DNA of 64,000 nucleotides from Stenotrophomonas sp. BIO128-Bstrain (GCF_030128875.1 NZ_CP124620.1:186001-250000); one strand, 5' to 3'. Numbered from the stretch's first letter, positions 52,008 through 62,648 are shown. Notes: generated by a model from the letters alone, not told the origin. Numbers and translations are program-made.

Positions 52008-53039
52008 ATGGATGCCATGAATCTGCCGCCCCCCATGCCCGATACCCCCACGCCCGCTCCGGTGGAGCACGACCGCCTGCACGATGCCTTCCGCGCGCTG
52101 CGCGATGGTCTGTCGTCCGAAATCGTCGGCCAGAGCGCGCTCGTCGAGCGCTTGCTGACCGCACTGCTGGCGGATGGCCACCTGCTGGTCGAAGGCGCCC
52201 CGGGCCTGGCCAAGACCACCGCGATCCGTGCCCTGGCCGCCCGGCTGGATGCGGATTTCTCGCGCGTGCAGTTCACCCCGGACCTGCTGCCGGCCGACCT
52301 GACCGGCACCGAAATCTGGCGCCCGCAGGAAGGGCGGTTCGAGTTCGTGCCCGGCCCGATCTTCCATCCCATCCTGCTTGCCGACGAAATCAACCGCGCC
52401 CCGGCCAAGGTGCAGTCCGCGCTGCTCGAAGCCATGGGCGAGCGCCAGGTCACCGTGGGCCGGCATACCTATCCGCTGCCCTCGCTGTTCCTGGTGATGG
52501 CCACGCAGAACCCGATCGAGCAGGAAGGCACCTTCCCGCTGCCCGAAGCCCAGCTGGACCGCTTCCTGATGCATGTGCGGATCGGCTATCCCGATTCGGA
52601 TGCGGAGACCGAAATCCTGCGCCTGGCCCGCGAGCGCGCCCGCGAGGCGCTGTCCACGCCGGCCGCCGCGCCAGCCCGCATGCCGCTGAGCGATGTGTTC
52701 GCCGCACGCAAGGCGGTGCTGTCGCTGCACGTGGCACCGGCGCTGGAGCGTTACCTGATCGAGATCGTGCTGGCCTCGCGCGATGCCGCCCGCTACGACC
52801 CGGCGCTGGCCCGGCGCATCGCCTGGGGCGCCAGCCCGCGTGGCTCGATCGCGCTGGAACGCTGTGCGCGTGCGCGCGCCTGGCTGGCCGGGCGTGACTT
52901 CGTCACCCCGGACGATGTGCGCAACGTGGCGCCGGACGTACTGCGCCACCGCGTGCTGCCCAGCTACGAGGCCACCGCCGAAGGCTGGGATGGCGAGCGC
53001 CTGGTCGCCGAGCTGCTGGCCCGCGTGCCGGCGCCCTGA
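52008..53039 (+). CDS. MoxR-family AAA+ ATPase
   Basis: 343 residues. AAA+ chaperone thought to insert cofactors or assemble VWA-domain partners. Walker A GAPGLAKTT (about 65-73), Walker B LLADEINRAPAKVQSALLEAM, sensor 1 LVMATQNP, and the MoxR-type lid. Start at ATG 52008, four bases after GGAGG; ATG 52017 is possible. First gene of a six-gene run encoding DUF58, DUF4381 and two VWA proteins, the usual partners of MoxR. Confidence 0.94.
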   Translation: MDAMNLPPPMPDTPTPAPVEHDRLHDAFRALRDGLSSEIVGQSALVERLLTALLADGHLLVEGAPGLAKTTAIRALAARLDADFSRVQFTPDLLPADLTGTEIWRPQEGRFEFVPGPIFHPILLADEINRAPAKVQSALLEAMGERQVTVGRHTYPLPSLFLVMATQNPIEQEGTFPLPEAQLDRFLMHVRIGYPDSDAETEILRLARERAREALSTPAAAPARMPLSDVFAARKAVLSLHVAPALERYLIEIVLASRDAARYDPALARRIAWGASPRGSIALERCARARAWLAGRDFVTPDDVRNVAPDVLRHRVLPSYEATAEGWDGERLVAELLARVPAP

Positions 53040-53044
53040 GCGCG

Positions 53045-53968
53045 ATGGAGACCCCCGTGCATACGGCCACGCCGCTGGAGGGCGATGGCCTGCGGCCGAG
53101 CCTGGCCGAGCTGGTGGCGCTGCGCCGCAGTGCGCATCGCGCACCGCCGGCACGCCGTGGCCGCCTCGGTCATGCCGGCAGTGCGCCGTCACCGGCGCGG
53201 GGCCGGGGCATGGAGTACGCCGAGTCCCGCGACTACGTGCCGGGGGACGATGCGCGGCATATCGACTGGCGGGTCACCGCGCGCACCGGGCGCGCCCACA
53301 CCAAGCTGTTCCAGGCCGAGCGCGAACGTTTGACGCTGCTGGTCGCCGACACCGATCCGGTGCTGTATTTCGGCACCCGGGTCCGCTTCAAATCCGTGCA
53401 GGCCGCACGCGTCGGCGCGGTCGCGGCATGGCTGGCGCAGCGCCAGGGCGATCGCCTCGCCGCCGTGCGGGGCAGTACCCAGGAGCCGCCGATCGCACCG
53501 GCCGGTGGCACCCGCGGGGTGCTGCGCGTGCTGGATGCCTTGACCCGCTGGTACGCCGAACCGCCTGCCGAAGATGCCGGGCTGGATCGCGCGCTGGAGC
53601 AGGCGGCCCGGTTGCTGCGTCCGGGTGCACGCGTGGTCGTGCTGGCCGATCCGGCGCGCGCCTCCACCATCACCAGTGCCCGCTGGGCTGCGCTGGCCAT
53701 GCACCACGAAGTGGTGGTGATGCTGCTGGTTGATCCGCTGGAAAAGGCGCCTCCCGCCGATGCGTTGCCGTTCCTCTCGCAGGGACGTCGCGTCCTGCTT
53801 GATCTGGGCAATGCGGCAGTGCGCGAGCACTGGCGCGAACGATTCGTCGCGCCCCTGGATGCATTGCAGGCCACCTTGTCCGCTCGCCGGATCCAGGTGC
53901 ACGTAGTCTCTACCGATGACGCCAGCGACAGCTGGTTGAGCCCGCTGCCGACCGCGGTGGTGGCATGA
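53045..53968 (+). CDS. DUF58 protein
   Basis: 307 residues. DUF58 core SPARGRGMEYAESRDYVPGDDARHIDWRV-like block (about 48-78) and TKLFQAERERLTLLVADTDP. In the MoxR operon this is the usual VWA-related partner of the ATPase; here it has no membrane segment. Five bases after moxR and four-base overlap with the DUF4381 gene. Confidence 0.92.
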   Translation: METPVHTATPLEGDGLRPSLAELVALRRSAHRAPPARRGRLGHAGSAPSPARGRGMEYAESRDYVPGDDARHIDWRVTARTGRAHTKLFQAERERLTLLVADTDPVLYFGTRVRFKSVQAARVGAVAAWLAQRQGDRLAAVRGSTQEPPIAPAGGTRGVLRVLDALTRWYAEPPAEDAGLDRALEQAARLLRPGARVVVLADPARASTITSARWAALAMHHEVVVMLLVDPLEKAPPADALPFLSQGRRVLLDLGNAAVREHWRERFVAPLDALQATLSARRIQVHVVSTDDASDSWLSPLPTAVVA

Positions 53969-54426
53969 GCGCGGCCGCGTCGCTGCCGCTGCGCGATGTG
54001 CAGCTGCCGCCGTCACCGCCATGGTGGCCGCCCGCACCGGGCTGGTGGCTGGTGTTCGCCGCGCTCGTGCTGGTGGTGGCCGCGATCTGGGTCTGGCAGT
54101 GGCGTGCGCGGCGCGCGCGCCAGCGGTGGCTGGAGCTGTTCGATGCCGAGGTCGACCAGGCCGGCTCGCCGGTACTGCAGGTTGCTGCGATCGCTTCCCT
54201 GCTGCGCCGTGCGGCGCGCCGGTACCAGCCAGGCGCGGAGCGCCTGCAGGGGCCGGCGTGGCTGGCGTTCCTGGATGAGAACAACAGCCGCGCCTTCTCC
54301 GACGGCGACGGTGCACTGCTGCTGGACGGTGGCTATCGGCCAAGCGTGGATGCCGAGGCGGTGCAGCGGCTGCGCGTGCTCGCGCGCCGCCGTTATCTGT
54401 CGCTGCTTACGGAGCGGCGCCGATGA
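53965..54426 (+). CDS. DUF4381 membrane protein
   Basis: 153 residues. One membrane helix at about 22-45 (WWLVFAALVLVVAAIWVWQ), then a helical cytoplasmic part (LLRRAARRYQPGAERLQGPAWLAFLDE). The N-terminal LPLRDVQLPPSPPWWPPAPG is typical. The family is found almost only beside MoxR and VWA genes. Overlaps both neighbours by four bases. Confidence 0.9.
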   Translation: MSAAASLPLRDVQLPPSPPWWPPAPGWWLVFAALVLVVAAIWVWQWRARRARQRWLELFDAEVDQAGSPVLQVAAIASLLRRAARRYQPGAERLQGPAWLAFLDENNSRAFSDGDGALLLDGGYRPSVDAEAVQRLRVLARRRYLSLLTERRR

Positions 54427-55430
54427 TCGCGATCACGCTGCCGACGTGGTTGAGCTGGGTCGACAGCCTGGCCTGGCCCTGGATGCTGCTGGCGCTGCCG
54501 TTGCCGATCCTCATGCGCTGGTGGCCGTCGCGTCCCGGCGCGGGTGCCGCGCTGCGGGTGCCCTATGCCGCCGACCAGCTGCAGTCGCTCGGTGCTGCCC
54601 CGGGCGGTGCGGGGCCACGGCTGGGGCGTGCATTGCTGTGGCTGGCCTGGGCCTGCCTGTGCGTGGCCGCCGCGCGGCCGCAGCAGCTCGGCGATGCAGT
54701 GACGCCGCCACAGCAGGGCCGACAGATGATGCTGGCAGTGGATGTGTCCGGCAGCATGAGCGAGGCGGACATGATGCTCGGCAACCAGGTGGTCGAGCGG
54801 CTGACCGCGGCCAAGGCGGTGCTCGCCGACTTCCTGGACCGCCGCGTCGGCGATCGTGTCGGTCTGCTGATCTTCGGCGAGCGCGCCTACACGCTCACGC
54901 CGTTGACCGCCGACCTCACCAGCGTGCGTGACCAGCTGCGCGACAGCGTGGTCGGCCTGGCCGGGCGCGAGACGGCGATCGGCGATGCGATCGCGCTGGC
55001 GGTCAAACGCCTGCGTGAACAACCCCAGGGCCAGCGCGTGCTGATCCTGCTCACCGACGGCGTCAGCAATGCCGGCGTCCTCGAACCGCTGCGCGCGGCC
55101 GAACTCGCCCAGGCTGAGGGCGTGCGCGTGTACACCGTGGCCTTCGGCGGCGATGGTGGCATCAGTCTGTTCGGCGTGCAGATCGCGCCGGGCGACGACC
55201 CGGTGGACGAGGCGACCTTGAACAGGATTGCCGAGCTCACCGGTGGCCGCTCGTTCCGCGCGCGCAATACCGATGAGCTGGCCGGCATCTATGCCGAGCT
55301 GGAGCGGCTGGAACCGGTCAAATCGACGGGCCCGGCGGTGCGGCCGCGGATCGAGCGCTACGCGCCGCCGCTGGCATTGGCGTTGCTTCTGGCCGGCCTG
55401 GCCTGGCTGCTGCCGAGGCGCTGGATATGA
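54423..55430 (+). CDS. batA: VWA-domain protein BatA
   Basis: 335 residues. Membrane anchors near the start and end (WPWMLLALPLPILM and ALALLLAGLAWLLP), with a von Willebrand A domain between. MIDAS motif DVSGS at 107-111 complete, with a downstream LTDGVSNAG. Named after Bacteroides aerotolerance operon genes; the role in proteobacteria is a stress- or assembly-related complex with MoxR. Four-base overlaps at both ends. Confidence 0.92.
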   Translation: MIAITLPTWLSWVDSLAWPWMLLALPLPILMRWWPSRPGAGAALRVPYAADQLQSLGAAPGGAGPRLGRALLWLAWACLCVAAARPQQLGDAVTPPQQGRQMMLAVDVSGSMSEADMMLGNQVVERLTAAKAVLADFLDRRVGDRVGLLIFGERAYTLTPLTADLTSVRDQLRDSVVGLAGRETAIGDAIALAVKRLREQPQGQRVLILLTDGVSNAGVLEPLRAAELAQAEGVRVYTVAFGGDGGISLFGVQIAPGDDPVDEATLNRIAELTGGRSFRARNTDELAGIYAELERLEPVKSTGPAVRPRIERYAPPLALALLLAGLAWLLPRRWI

Positions 55431-57178
55431 GCGCGAGCTGGAACGCCCTGCATTTCATGCGCCCCGATGCCCTGTGGGCGCTGCTCGCGCTGCCGCTGCT
55501 GGTGGCGATCTGGTGGTTGCGCCGGCGCCGGGCCAACGTGTGGCGGCAGACCGTGGATGCGCATCTGCTACGCCACCTGCTGGTCGGCCGCGACCGTCGC
55601 GCCTGGGGCGGGTTGGTGCTGTTGCTGTCCGGTACGGTGATCGCGATCGTGGCCCTGGCCGGTCCCTCGTGGCGGCAGGTCGCCCAACCGTTGTGGCAGA
55701 CGCCGTCGCCGCTGGTGGTTGCGCTGGATCTCTCTTCGCGGGTGACCGCGACCGATCTGCCACCGTCGCGCCTGCTCCAGGCGCGCGCCAAACTGGCCAC
55801 ACTGCTGCGCGAACGCCAGGGCGGTGAAGTCGCCTTGCTGGTGTACGCCGATGACGCCTACACGGTGGCGCCGCTGACCGACGACATGGCCAATGTCGCC
55901 CTGTACCTGGATGCCTTGGCACCGGACGTGATGCCACGCGATGGCCAGCGCGCGGACCGTGCGCTGGAAACGGCGGTGAAGCTGCTGCAGCAATCCGGTG
56001 CACGCGGTGGCGACATTCTGCTGCTGACCGATCGCGCCGATGCCGATGCAGAACAGGCGGCGGCCTCGGCACGCGCGCAGGGTTTCGTGGTCTCCGTGCT
56101 CGGCCTGGGTACGCCGCAGGGCGCGGCCTACCGCAATGGCGAAGGCCAGATCGTGCCCGCGCGGCTGGAAGAGGGCACCCTGCGCGGCGTCGCCAGCCGC
56201 GGCGGCGGTCGCTATGCCCGCATCGCCTCCGACGACAAGGATCTGGCCGCGCTGGACGTGTTGATCCCGCGGGTCAGTGCCGATGACAGCCGCGAAGGGC
56301 AGGGCCGCACCTGGCGCGATGAAGGTTTCTGGCTGCTGCCGCCGCTGATGGTGCTGGCCCTGTTTGCGTTCCGGCGGCGCGGCGCACTGGCGGTGCTGGT
56401 GATGATGGCGGCAGTGCCGATGGCGCTGCCCACGACGGCGCACGCCGCTGAAGGAACGTGGTGGCAACGCGCCGACCAGGTCGATCAGCAACGCTTGTCC
56501 AGCGGCGTGGATGCGTACCGCAAGGGCGACTTCAAGGCCGCGCAGCAGCAGTTCGAGGGCATCGACACCGACGCCGGCTGGTACAACCTCGGCAACGCAT
56601 TGGCGCGCCAGGGGCAGTACGACGCGGCGATCGAGGCCTATGACCGCGCGTTGAAGAAGCATCCCGGCATGGCTGATGCGGTGGCCAACCGCGCCGCGGT
56701 CGACGCCGCCCGGAAGCGCAAGCCGCCGCAGAACAACGACCAGAACAACGATCAGAAGGACGGAAAGAACCCGCCCGAAAAGCCCGACGCCGGCAGGAAT
56801 CAGGGGCAGGGACAGGGCAAGGAGGGTGACGGTTCGCCGCCGCAGGACAAGGGCGAGCCGGGGCAGTTACCGCCGCCCTCGTCCGGTGATCCGAAGGATG
56901 GCCGCTCCCAGGGCGAGAAGTCACCACAGGCCGCCGACAGCCAGGCGCAGGCCGAGGCCGACGCCGCCCAGCGCGAGCGCATGCAGCAGGCGATGCAGCG
57001 CCAAGGGAACAACGACGGCAACGACAAGGCCCAGGGCCAGGTCAGCGGCACCCCGCAGCAGCGTGAGCAGCAGCAGGCAGTCGAGGCCTGGATGCGGCGC
57101 GTACCGGATGATCCGGGCAGCCTGCTGCGGGCCAAGTTCCAGCTGGAAAACGAACGCAGGAAACGGGAAGGGCGATGA
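55427..57178 (+). CDS. batB: VWA-TPR protein BatB with altered MIDAS
   Basis: 583 residues. Two membrane helices near the N-terminus, VWA domain about 85-290, a membrane helix near 305-325, a second hydrophobic stretch (about 325-345), tetratricopeptide repeats (about 355-430, GWYNLGNALARQGQYDAAIEAYDRALKKHP), and a long charged Gln/Lys/Pro-rich tail to 583. The MIDAS reads DLSSR at 101-105, so Arg replaces the second serine and metal binding is uncertain. The tail looks disordered. Confidence 0.9.
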   Translation: MSASWNALHFMRPDALWALLALPLLVAIWWLRRRRANVWRQTVDAHLLRHLLVGRDRRAWGGLVLLLSGTVIAIVALAGPSWRQVAQPLWQTPSPLVVALDLSSRVTATDLPPSRLLQARAKLATLLRERQGGEVALLVYADDAYTVAPLTDDMANVALYLDALAPDVMPRDGQRADRALETAVKLLQQSGARGGDILLLTDRADADAEQAAASARAQGFVVSVLGLGTPQGAAYRNGEGQIVPARLEEGTLRGVASRGGGRYARIASDDKDLAALDVLIPRVSADDSREGQGRTWRDEGFWLLPPLMVLALFAFRRRGALAVLVMMAAVPMALPTTAHAAEGTWWQRADQVDQQRLSSGVDAYRKGDFKAAQQQFEGIDTDAGWYNLGNALARQGQYDAAIEAYDRALKKHPGMADAVANRAAVDAARKRKPPQNNDQNNDQKDGKNPPEKPDAGRNQGQGQGKEGDGSPPQDKGEPGQLPPPSSGDPKDGRSQGEKSPQAADSQAQAEADAAQRERMQQAMQRQGNNDGNDKAQGQVSGTPQQREQQQAVEAWMRRVPDDPGSLLRAKFQLENERRKREGR

Positions 57179-58878
57179 CACACTCCACGATACAGCGCTG
57201 GTTGCGCGCCGGACTCGTCCTGCTGCTGTGCGCGAGCCTGGCCGCGCAGGCACAGACCCGGGCATGGCTTGATCGTGACCAGATCACCGACAGCGACACC
57301 GTCACGCTCAACATTGAATCCGATGCTGGTGGGAGTGCGCCGGACTATGCACCGCTGCGGACCGACTTCGATCTCAGCAGCCAGACCAGCAGCCGCCAGG
57401 TGCAGTGGAGCAATGGCGCGATGACCTCGCGCGCGTTGTACGCGGTGGCGCTCAGCCCGAAGCGGAGCGGCACGCTGCAGGTTCCCGCCCTGCAGGTTGG
57501 CAGCAGCCGTACGCAGCCGCTGACGCTGCAGGTCGGTGCCAGCAGCGCATCGGCCCCCGCCGCGGCCACGGGCGACGCCGCCGTGTTCCTGGAAACCGAG
57601 GTCGATGATCCGACGCCGTACGTGCAGCAGAGTGTCGGCGTGGTGGTGCGCCTGTTCTACGCCGCGCAACTGCTCAGTGGTGAACTGGTGCTCGATACGC
57701 CGGCCGGTGCATCGCTGCAGCGGGTGGGCGAAGACCGCACCCTCGTGCGCGAGGTCAATGGCCGCCGCTACAACGTGGTGGAACGTCGTTTCCTGCTGAT
57801 CCCCGAGCGCAGCGGAGCGCTGGTGCTGCCGGCGGCCCAGTTCAACGGGCGCAGCGCGGGCGGCTTTTTCAACGACATGTTCGGTGGCGATGGCCGCCTG
57901 CGCGCCGCATCGGCCGAGCGCACGCTGCAGGTCCAGGCGCAGCCCGCGTCTGCCCCGCAGCCGTGGCTGCCGCTGCATGGGCTGCGCCTGCGCTACACCG
58001 CCGCGCCCACCACCGGCCGTGCCGGAGAAGCGGCCACCATCGTGGTCGAAGCCGTGGCCGAGGGCGCGACCAAGGCGCAGTTCCCGGAGCTGCCGGTGCC
58101 CGATGTCGGGCCAGGTGCGCAGGTCTTCGCCGAGCCGCCGCAGTTCGATGAAACCTTCAACGGCAGCACGCCGCAGCTCACGCTGACCCGGCGCTTCGCG
58201 ATCGTGCCGCGCCAGGCCGGGGCGCTGACGGTGCCGGGGCTGCGCATGGCGTGGTGGGACGTGGCGGCCGGTCAGCCGCGCACCGCCAGCCTGCCGGACC
58301 TGCAGCTGGATATCGCCGCCGGCGTGGGCGGCAGTGCCGCAGCGCCCCTGCCGGTAGACACCACCTCGGCCCTGCCGGGTGAGCCGGCCACGGCGTCCAC
58401 CGATCTGCAGTTGGCGCCTGCGCAGGCCGCGCCACGTCCCTGGGGCTGGATCGCCCTGTCGGCCGGCCTGGCCGTGCTGTGGCTGTTGACCCTGGCCTGG
58501 GGCTGGCGCCGACGGCGGCGCCCGGCGGTCGTGCGGGGCGCCGAGGGGGTCGTATCCATCACCGCGTCGGGGAGTCCGTACACCCGCGCCGACCTGCGCC
58601 GGGCGATGGAAGCCGGCGGATTGGACGAGATCATCGCGGTGCTGGCGGGAATGGGCGGTGTGCAGACGTTCGAGCAGGTGCTCGAGCGCCTCGACGACGC
58701 ACAGCAGCGGGCGGCGCTGGTCCAGATGCAGCAGGTCCGCTGGGGCGGGCAGGGCGGCGATGTCGGCCAGGCCCGACAGGATCTGCGCCGCGCCTTCCAT
58801 GACGGACCGCACTGGCGGGCCCCTGCGGCCACGCAGAACAATGGCCTGGCGCCGCTGTACCCATCTGCGCATTCATAA
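57175..58878 (+). CDS. batD: BatD-type membrane protein
   Basis: 567 residues. Signal peptide (about 1-24, ending LAAQAQT), large periplasmic beta-sandwich region (RAWLDRDQITDSDTVTLNIE, SSRQVQWSNGAMTSRALYAV, RRFLLIPERSGALVLPAAQF), one membrane helix at about 423-442, and a short cytoplasmic tail. BatD closes the aerotolerance operon. Four-base overlap with batB. No strong terminator follows; a weak AAAGGC/GCCTTT hairpin is at 58878-58908. Confidence 0.91.
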   Translation: MTHSTIQRWLRAGLVLLLCASLAAQAQTRAWLDRDQITDSDTVTLNIESDAGGSAPDYAPLRTDFDLSSQTSSRQVQWSNGAMTSRALYAVALSPKRSGTLQVPALQVGSSRTQPLTLQVGASSASAPAAATGDAAVFLETEVDDPTPYVQQSVGVVVRLFYAAQLLSGELVLDTPAGASLQRVGEDRTLVREVNGRRYNVVERRFLLIPERSGALVLPAAQFNGRSAGGFFNDMFGGDGRLRAASAERTLQVQAQPASAPQPWLPLHGLRLRYTAAPTTGRAGEAATIVVEAVAEGATKAQFPELPVPDVGPGAQVFAEPPQFDETFNGSTPQLTLTRRFAIVPRQAGALTVPGLRMAWWDVAAGQPRTASLPDLQLDIAAGVGGSAAAPLPVDTTSALPGEPATASTDLQLAPAQAAPRPWGWIALSAGLAVLWLLTLAWGWRRRRRPAVVRGAEGVVSITASGSPYTRADLRRAMEAGGLDEIIAVLAGMGGVQTFEQVLERLDDAQQRAALVQMQQVRWGGQGGDVGQARQDLRRAFHDGPHWRAPAATQNNGLAPLYPSAHS

Positions 58879-58945
58879 AAAGGCGTGTCGGTCAGGGCGG
58901 CCGCCTTTGCTAAGCTGATTTCATTTTTTCGAGGAACGCCGCTCC

Positions 58946-60289
58946 ATGACTGAGGCCGCAACGACCCGGCAGAAACTGCCTTTGCACTGGAAAATGGGCA
59001 TTGGCTTCATCATCGGCCTGGTCCTCGGGCTGACCGTCCATGCGCTCGGTGGCAGCATCGACGGCCTGCAGGCCGCAGCCAAATGGGTGATGGACTACGT
59101 CACCACGCCGGCCTCGGGCCTGTTCCTCAATCTGATCTTCATGCTGATCGTGCCGCTGATCTTCTCGGCGCTGATCATGGGCGTGTCGGAGATGGGCGAC
59201 ATCCGCGCCCTCGGCCGCATCGGCTGGAAGACGCTGGCCTACACCATCCTGCTCTCCGGCATCGCCGTGGGCATCGGCCTGGTGCTGGTCAACGTGCTCA
59301 AGCCCGGCGCGGGCGTGGACCCGGTCGTGGCCGCGCAGATGCTCACCGAGAATGCCGAGCGCAGCAAGGAAATCGTCGCTGGCATCCATGGCACGCCCAA
59401 GGGCATGGACATGCTGCTGTCGATCGTGCCGAGCAATGTGGTCGAGGCGGCCTCCAGCAATGGCGCCATCCTCTCGCTGATGTTCTTCGCGCTGATGTTC
59501 GGCATCGGCATGGTGCTGACCGACGAGGCAAAGGTCGCCCCGCTGCGTCGCGCCATCGAAGGCATCTTCGAAATCTCCATGACCCTGATCAACCTGGTCA
59601 TCCGCCTGGCCCCGTACGCGGTGGCCTGCTTCATGTTCAACCTGGCCGCGCTGTTCGGCTTCGAGCTGATCATCCGCCTGGGCGCCTACGTCGGCGTGGT
59701 GGTGCTGGCGCTGGGCCTGCACATGGTGGTGACCTACGGCGTCGCGGTATGGCTGTCCGGCCGCTCGCCGCTTGCGTTCTTCCGCGACACCCAGGAGGCC
59801 ACCGTGATGGCCTTCTCGACCGCGTCCAGCAACGCCACCCTGCCGACCGCGCTGCGCGTGGCCGACCAGATGGGCCTGCCGCAGAAGGTCTCGCGCTTCG
59901 TGCTGACCGTGGGCGCCACCGCCAACCAGAACGGCACCGCGCTGTTCGAGGGCGTGACGGTGATCTTCCTGGCGCAGTTCTTCGGCGTGGACCTGAGCAT
60001 CGGCCAGCAGTTCATGGTGATGGCGGTCTGCATCCTGGGCGGCATCGGCACCGCCGGCGTGCCCTCCGGCTCGCTGCCGGTGGTGGCCATGATCTGCGCC
60101 ATGGTCGGCGTGAACCCGCTGGGCATCGGCCTGATCCTGGGCGTGAACCACTTCCTGGACATGTGCCGTACCGCGCTGAACGTCACCGGCGATCTGGCCC
60201 TGACCACCCTGGTGGCCAAGGGCGAGGTGGACGATGGCCCGGTCGTGGCCACGGTGGCCCCGGCCCCCGCGCCGGCCCCGCGCGACTGA
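58946..60289 (+). CDS. Dicarboxylate / amino acid:cation symporter
   Basis: 447 residues. Inner-membrane DAACS carrier for glutamate/aspartate or C4-dicarboxylates, driven by H+ or Na+. Eight helices and two re-entrant loops; signatures [51 protein letters not shown] and [16 protein letters not shown]. GltP and DctA share these, and substrate is not decided. Start ATG 58946 with GAGGAA nine bases upstream. Followed by a strong terminator. Confidence 0.94.
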   Translation: MTEAATTRQKLPLHWKMGIGFIIGLVLGLTVHALGGSIDGLQAAAKWVMDYVTTPASGLFLNLIFMLIVPLIFSALIMGVSEMGDIRALGRIGWKTLAYTILLSGIAVGIGLVLVNVLKPGAGVDPVVAAQMLTENAERSKEIVAGIHGTPKGMDMLLSIVPSNVVEAASSNGAILSLMFFALMFGIGMVLTDEAKVAPLRRAIEGIFEISMTLINLVIRLAPYAVACFMFNLAALFGFELIIRLGAYVGVVVLALGLHMVVTYGVAVWLSGRSPLAFFRDTQEATVMAFSTASSNATLPTALRVADQMGLPQKVSRFVLTVGATANQNGTALFEGVTVIFLAQFFGVDLSIGQQFMVMAVCILGGIGTAGVPSGSLPVVAMICAMVGVNPLGIGLILGVNHFLDMCRTALNVTGDLALTTLVAKGEVDDGPVVATVAPAPAPAPRD

Positions 60290-60313
60290 GCCTGCACAGG
60301 CCCGAGCTGCCCT

Positions 60314-60338
60314 GACGCCCCGCCCAGTGCGGGGCGTC
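60314..60338 (+). terminator. Terminator after the symporter
   Basis: GACGCCCCGC (60314-60323) pairs with GCGGGGCGTC (60329-60338), loop CCAGT, then GTCGTT. Confidence 0.7.
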
Positions 60339-60366
60339 GTCGTTAAGGGCCTGGCCTGTCTTCGGC

Positions 60367-60395
60367 CTGACCCCGTCCATCACCTGTGGGACAAT
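60367..60395 (+). promoter_or_regulatory. Candidate promoter of tkt
   Basis: CTGACC (60367-60372), 17 bases, GACAAT (60390-60395). Confidence 0.5.
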
Positions 60396-60440
60396 GGGCT
60401 GCCCGCAGCTCCGCGGGAGCCTCCCGACTCCGACAGAACC

Positions 60441-62450
60441 ATGACGCAGCCTACCCGCCGCCAGTTGGCCAACGCCATCCGCTTCCTTGCCGCTGATGCG
60501 GTCGAAACCGCCAAGTCCGGTCATCCCGGCATGCCGATGGGCATGGCCGACATCGCCGAAGTGCTCTGGAACGACTATCTCCGTCACAACCCGAAGAATC
60601 CCAAGTGGTTCAACCGCGACCGCTTCGTGCTGTCCAACGGCCACGGCTCGATGCTGCAGTACGCGCTGCTGCACCTGAGCGGCTACGACCTGCCGATCGA
60701 GCAGCTCAAGCAGTTCCGCCAGCTGGGCAGCAAGACCGCCGGCCACCCCGAGCACCATGAAACCCCCGGCGTGGAGACGACCACCGGTCCGCTGGGTCAG
60801 GGTCTGGCCAACGCCGTGGGCTTCGCCCTGGCCGAGAAGCTGCTGGCGCAGCGCTACAACCGCCCGGAACACGAGATCGTCGACCACCGCACCTGGGTGT
60901 TCCTGGGCGACGGCTGCCTGATGGAAGGCATCTCGCATGAAGCCGCCTCGCTGGCCGGCACCTGGGGCCTGTCCAAGCTGGTCTGCTTCTGGGACGACAA
61001 CCACATCTCCATCGACGGCAACACCGATGGCTGGTTCACCGACAACACCCCCGAGCGTTTCGAGGCCTATGGCTGGAACGTGGTGCGCGGCGTCGATGGC
61101 CACGACCCGGAGAGCATCAAGTCCGCCATCGACAGCGCGCTGTCGCAGTTCGACAAGCCGACCCTGATCTGCTGCCGCACCACGATTGGTTTTGGTTCGC
61201 CGAACAAGGCCGGCAAGGAATCCAGCCACGGCGCCCCGCTCGGCAAGGATGAGCTGGAAGCGACCCGCAAGCAGCTGGGCTGGCCGTACGGCCCGTTCGA
61301 GATTCCCGAAGAGATCTACGCCGGCTGGCGTGCCGGCGGTACCGGCACCCTGCGCCAGGCCGAGTGGGAGCAGCAGTTCGACAAGTACGCCGCGCAGTAC
61401 CCGGCCGAAGCCGATGAGCTGATCCGTCGTTCGCACGGCGAGCTGCCGGCCGATTTCATCGCCAAGGCCGATGCCTACATCGCCCAGGTCCAGGCCGACG
61501 GCCAGACCATCGCCTCGCGCAAGGCCTCGCAGCTGGCGATCGAAGCGTTCGCGCCGCTGCTGCCGGAACTGGTGGGGGGTTCGGCCGATCTGGCGCACTC
61601 CAACCTGACCCTGTGGAAGGCCAGCAAGTCGGTCGCCACAGATGACCCGAACGCCAACTACGTCTATTACGGCGTGCGCGAGTTCGGCATGACCGCGATC
61701 GCCAACGGCCTGGCCCTGCATGGCGGGTTCATTCCGTTCGACGCCACCTTCCTGGTGTTCAGCGATTACGCCCGCAACGGCGTGCGCATGAGCGCGCTGA
61801 TCCCGGCCCACGCGATCCACGTGTACACGCACGATTCGATCGGCCTCGGCGAAGACGGCCCGACCCACCAGCCGGTGGAACACCTGGCCTCGCTGCGCTA
61901 CATCCCCAACAACGATGTGTGGCGCCCGTGCGATGCGGTCGAGTCGGCGGTCAGCTGGAAGTCGGCGATCACCCGCAAGGATGGTCCGAGCTGCCTGGTC
62001 TTCAGCCGCCAGAATCTGCCGCACCAGCCGCGCAGCACCGAACAGGTCGCCCAGATCGCGCGCGGTGGCTACGTGCTGGCCGACGCCGAAGGCGGCGTGC
62101 CGGACGTGATCCTGATCGGCACCGGTTCGGAAGTGGGCCTGGCCGTGACCGCCAAGGCGGAACTGGATGCCGCCGGCATCAAGACCCGCGTGGTGTCGAT
62201 GCCGTCGACCGACGTGTTCGAGCGCCAGGACGCCGCCTACCGCGAGTCCGTGCTGCCCAATGCCGTGCGCAACCGCGTGGCCGTGGAAGCCGGCGTCACC
62301 GGTTTCTGGCGCCAGTACGTGGGCCTGGACGGTGCGGTGGTGGGTATCGACACCTTCGGTGCCTCGGCCCCGGCCGAAGCGCTGTACAAGCACTTCGGGA
62401 TCACCGCCGAGCACGTCGTGGCCGCGGCCAAGGCGCAGCTGGCGAACTGA
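60441..62450 (+). CDS. tkt: Transketolase
   Basis: 669 residues. Thiamine-diphosphate enzyme moving two-carbon units in the pentose phosphate pathway. [36 protein letters not shown], the ThDP motif [33 protein letters not shown], and the catalytic Glu region in [20 protein letters not shown]. Start ATG 60441; codons back to 60234 belong to the previous gene and terminator. Length matches E. coli (663). Confidence 0.97.
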   Translation: MTQPTRRQLANAIRFLAADAVETAKSGHPGMPMGMADIAEVLWNDYLRHNPKNPKWFNRDRFVLSNGHGSMLQYALLHLSGYDLPIEQLKQFRQLGSKTAGHPEHHETPGVETTTGPLGQGLANAVGFALAEKLLAQRYNRPEHEIVDHRTWVFLGDGCLMEGISHEAASLAGTWGLSKLVCFWDDNHISIDGNTDGWFTDNTPERFEAYGWNVVRGVDGHDPESIKSAIDSALSQFDKPTLICCRTTIGFGSPNKAGKESSHGAPLGKDELEATRKQLGWPYGPFEIPEEIYAGWRAGGTGTLRQAEWEQQFDKYAAQYPAEADELIRRSHGELPADFIAKADAYIAQVQADGQTIASRKASQLAIEAFAPLLPELVGGSADLAHSNLTLWKASKSVATDDPNANYVYYGVREFGMTAIANGLALHGGFIPFDATFLVFSDYARNGVRMSALIPAHAIHVYTHDSIGLGEDGPTHQPVEHLASLRYIPNNDVWRPCDAVESAVSWKSAITRKDGPSCLVFSRQNLPHQPRSTEQVAQIARGGYVLADAEGGVPDVILIGTGSEVGLAVTAKAELDAAGIKTRVVSMPSTDVFERQDAAYRESVLPNAVRNRVAVEAGVTGFWRQYVGLDGAVVGIDTFGASAPAEALYKHFGITAEHVVAAAKAQLAN

Positions 62451-62485
62451 TGGCGGTGCCGGGCGCTGCCCGGTAGCTGCAACGC

Positions 62486-62515
62486 GAAAGGCCGGGGACA
62501 TTCCCCGGCCTTTTC
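62486..62515 (+). terminator. Terminator of tkt
   Basis: GAAAGGCCGGGGA pairs with TCCCCGGCCTTTTC around CAT, then GTTTG. Confidence 0.85.
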
Positions 62516-62555
62516 GTTTGTTGAAGGGCAAACACCACGCCATCCTTGATCGAAG

Positions 62556-62647
62556 GTAGATCCACGCCATGCGTGGATGCTGTTGGCGCAACCCTCGACC
62601 ATGGCTGACGCGTGATCCCCACGCATCCACGCATGGCGTGGATCTAC
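62556..62647. repeat. Inverted pair of GTAG palindromes
   Basis: GTAGATCCACGCC-AT-GCGTGGATGC at 62556-62580 and its exact reverse complement at 62623-62647, bounding 42 bases. The CTAC end lies one base before the stop codon of the acetyl-CoA hydrolase gene. Confidence 0.9.
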
Positions 62648-62648
62648 A

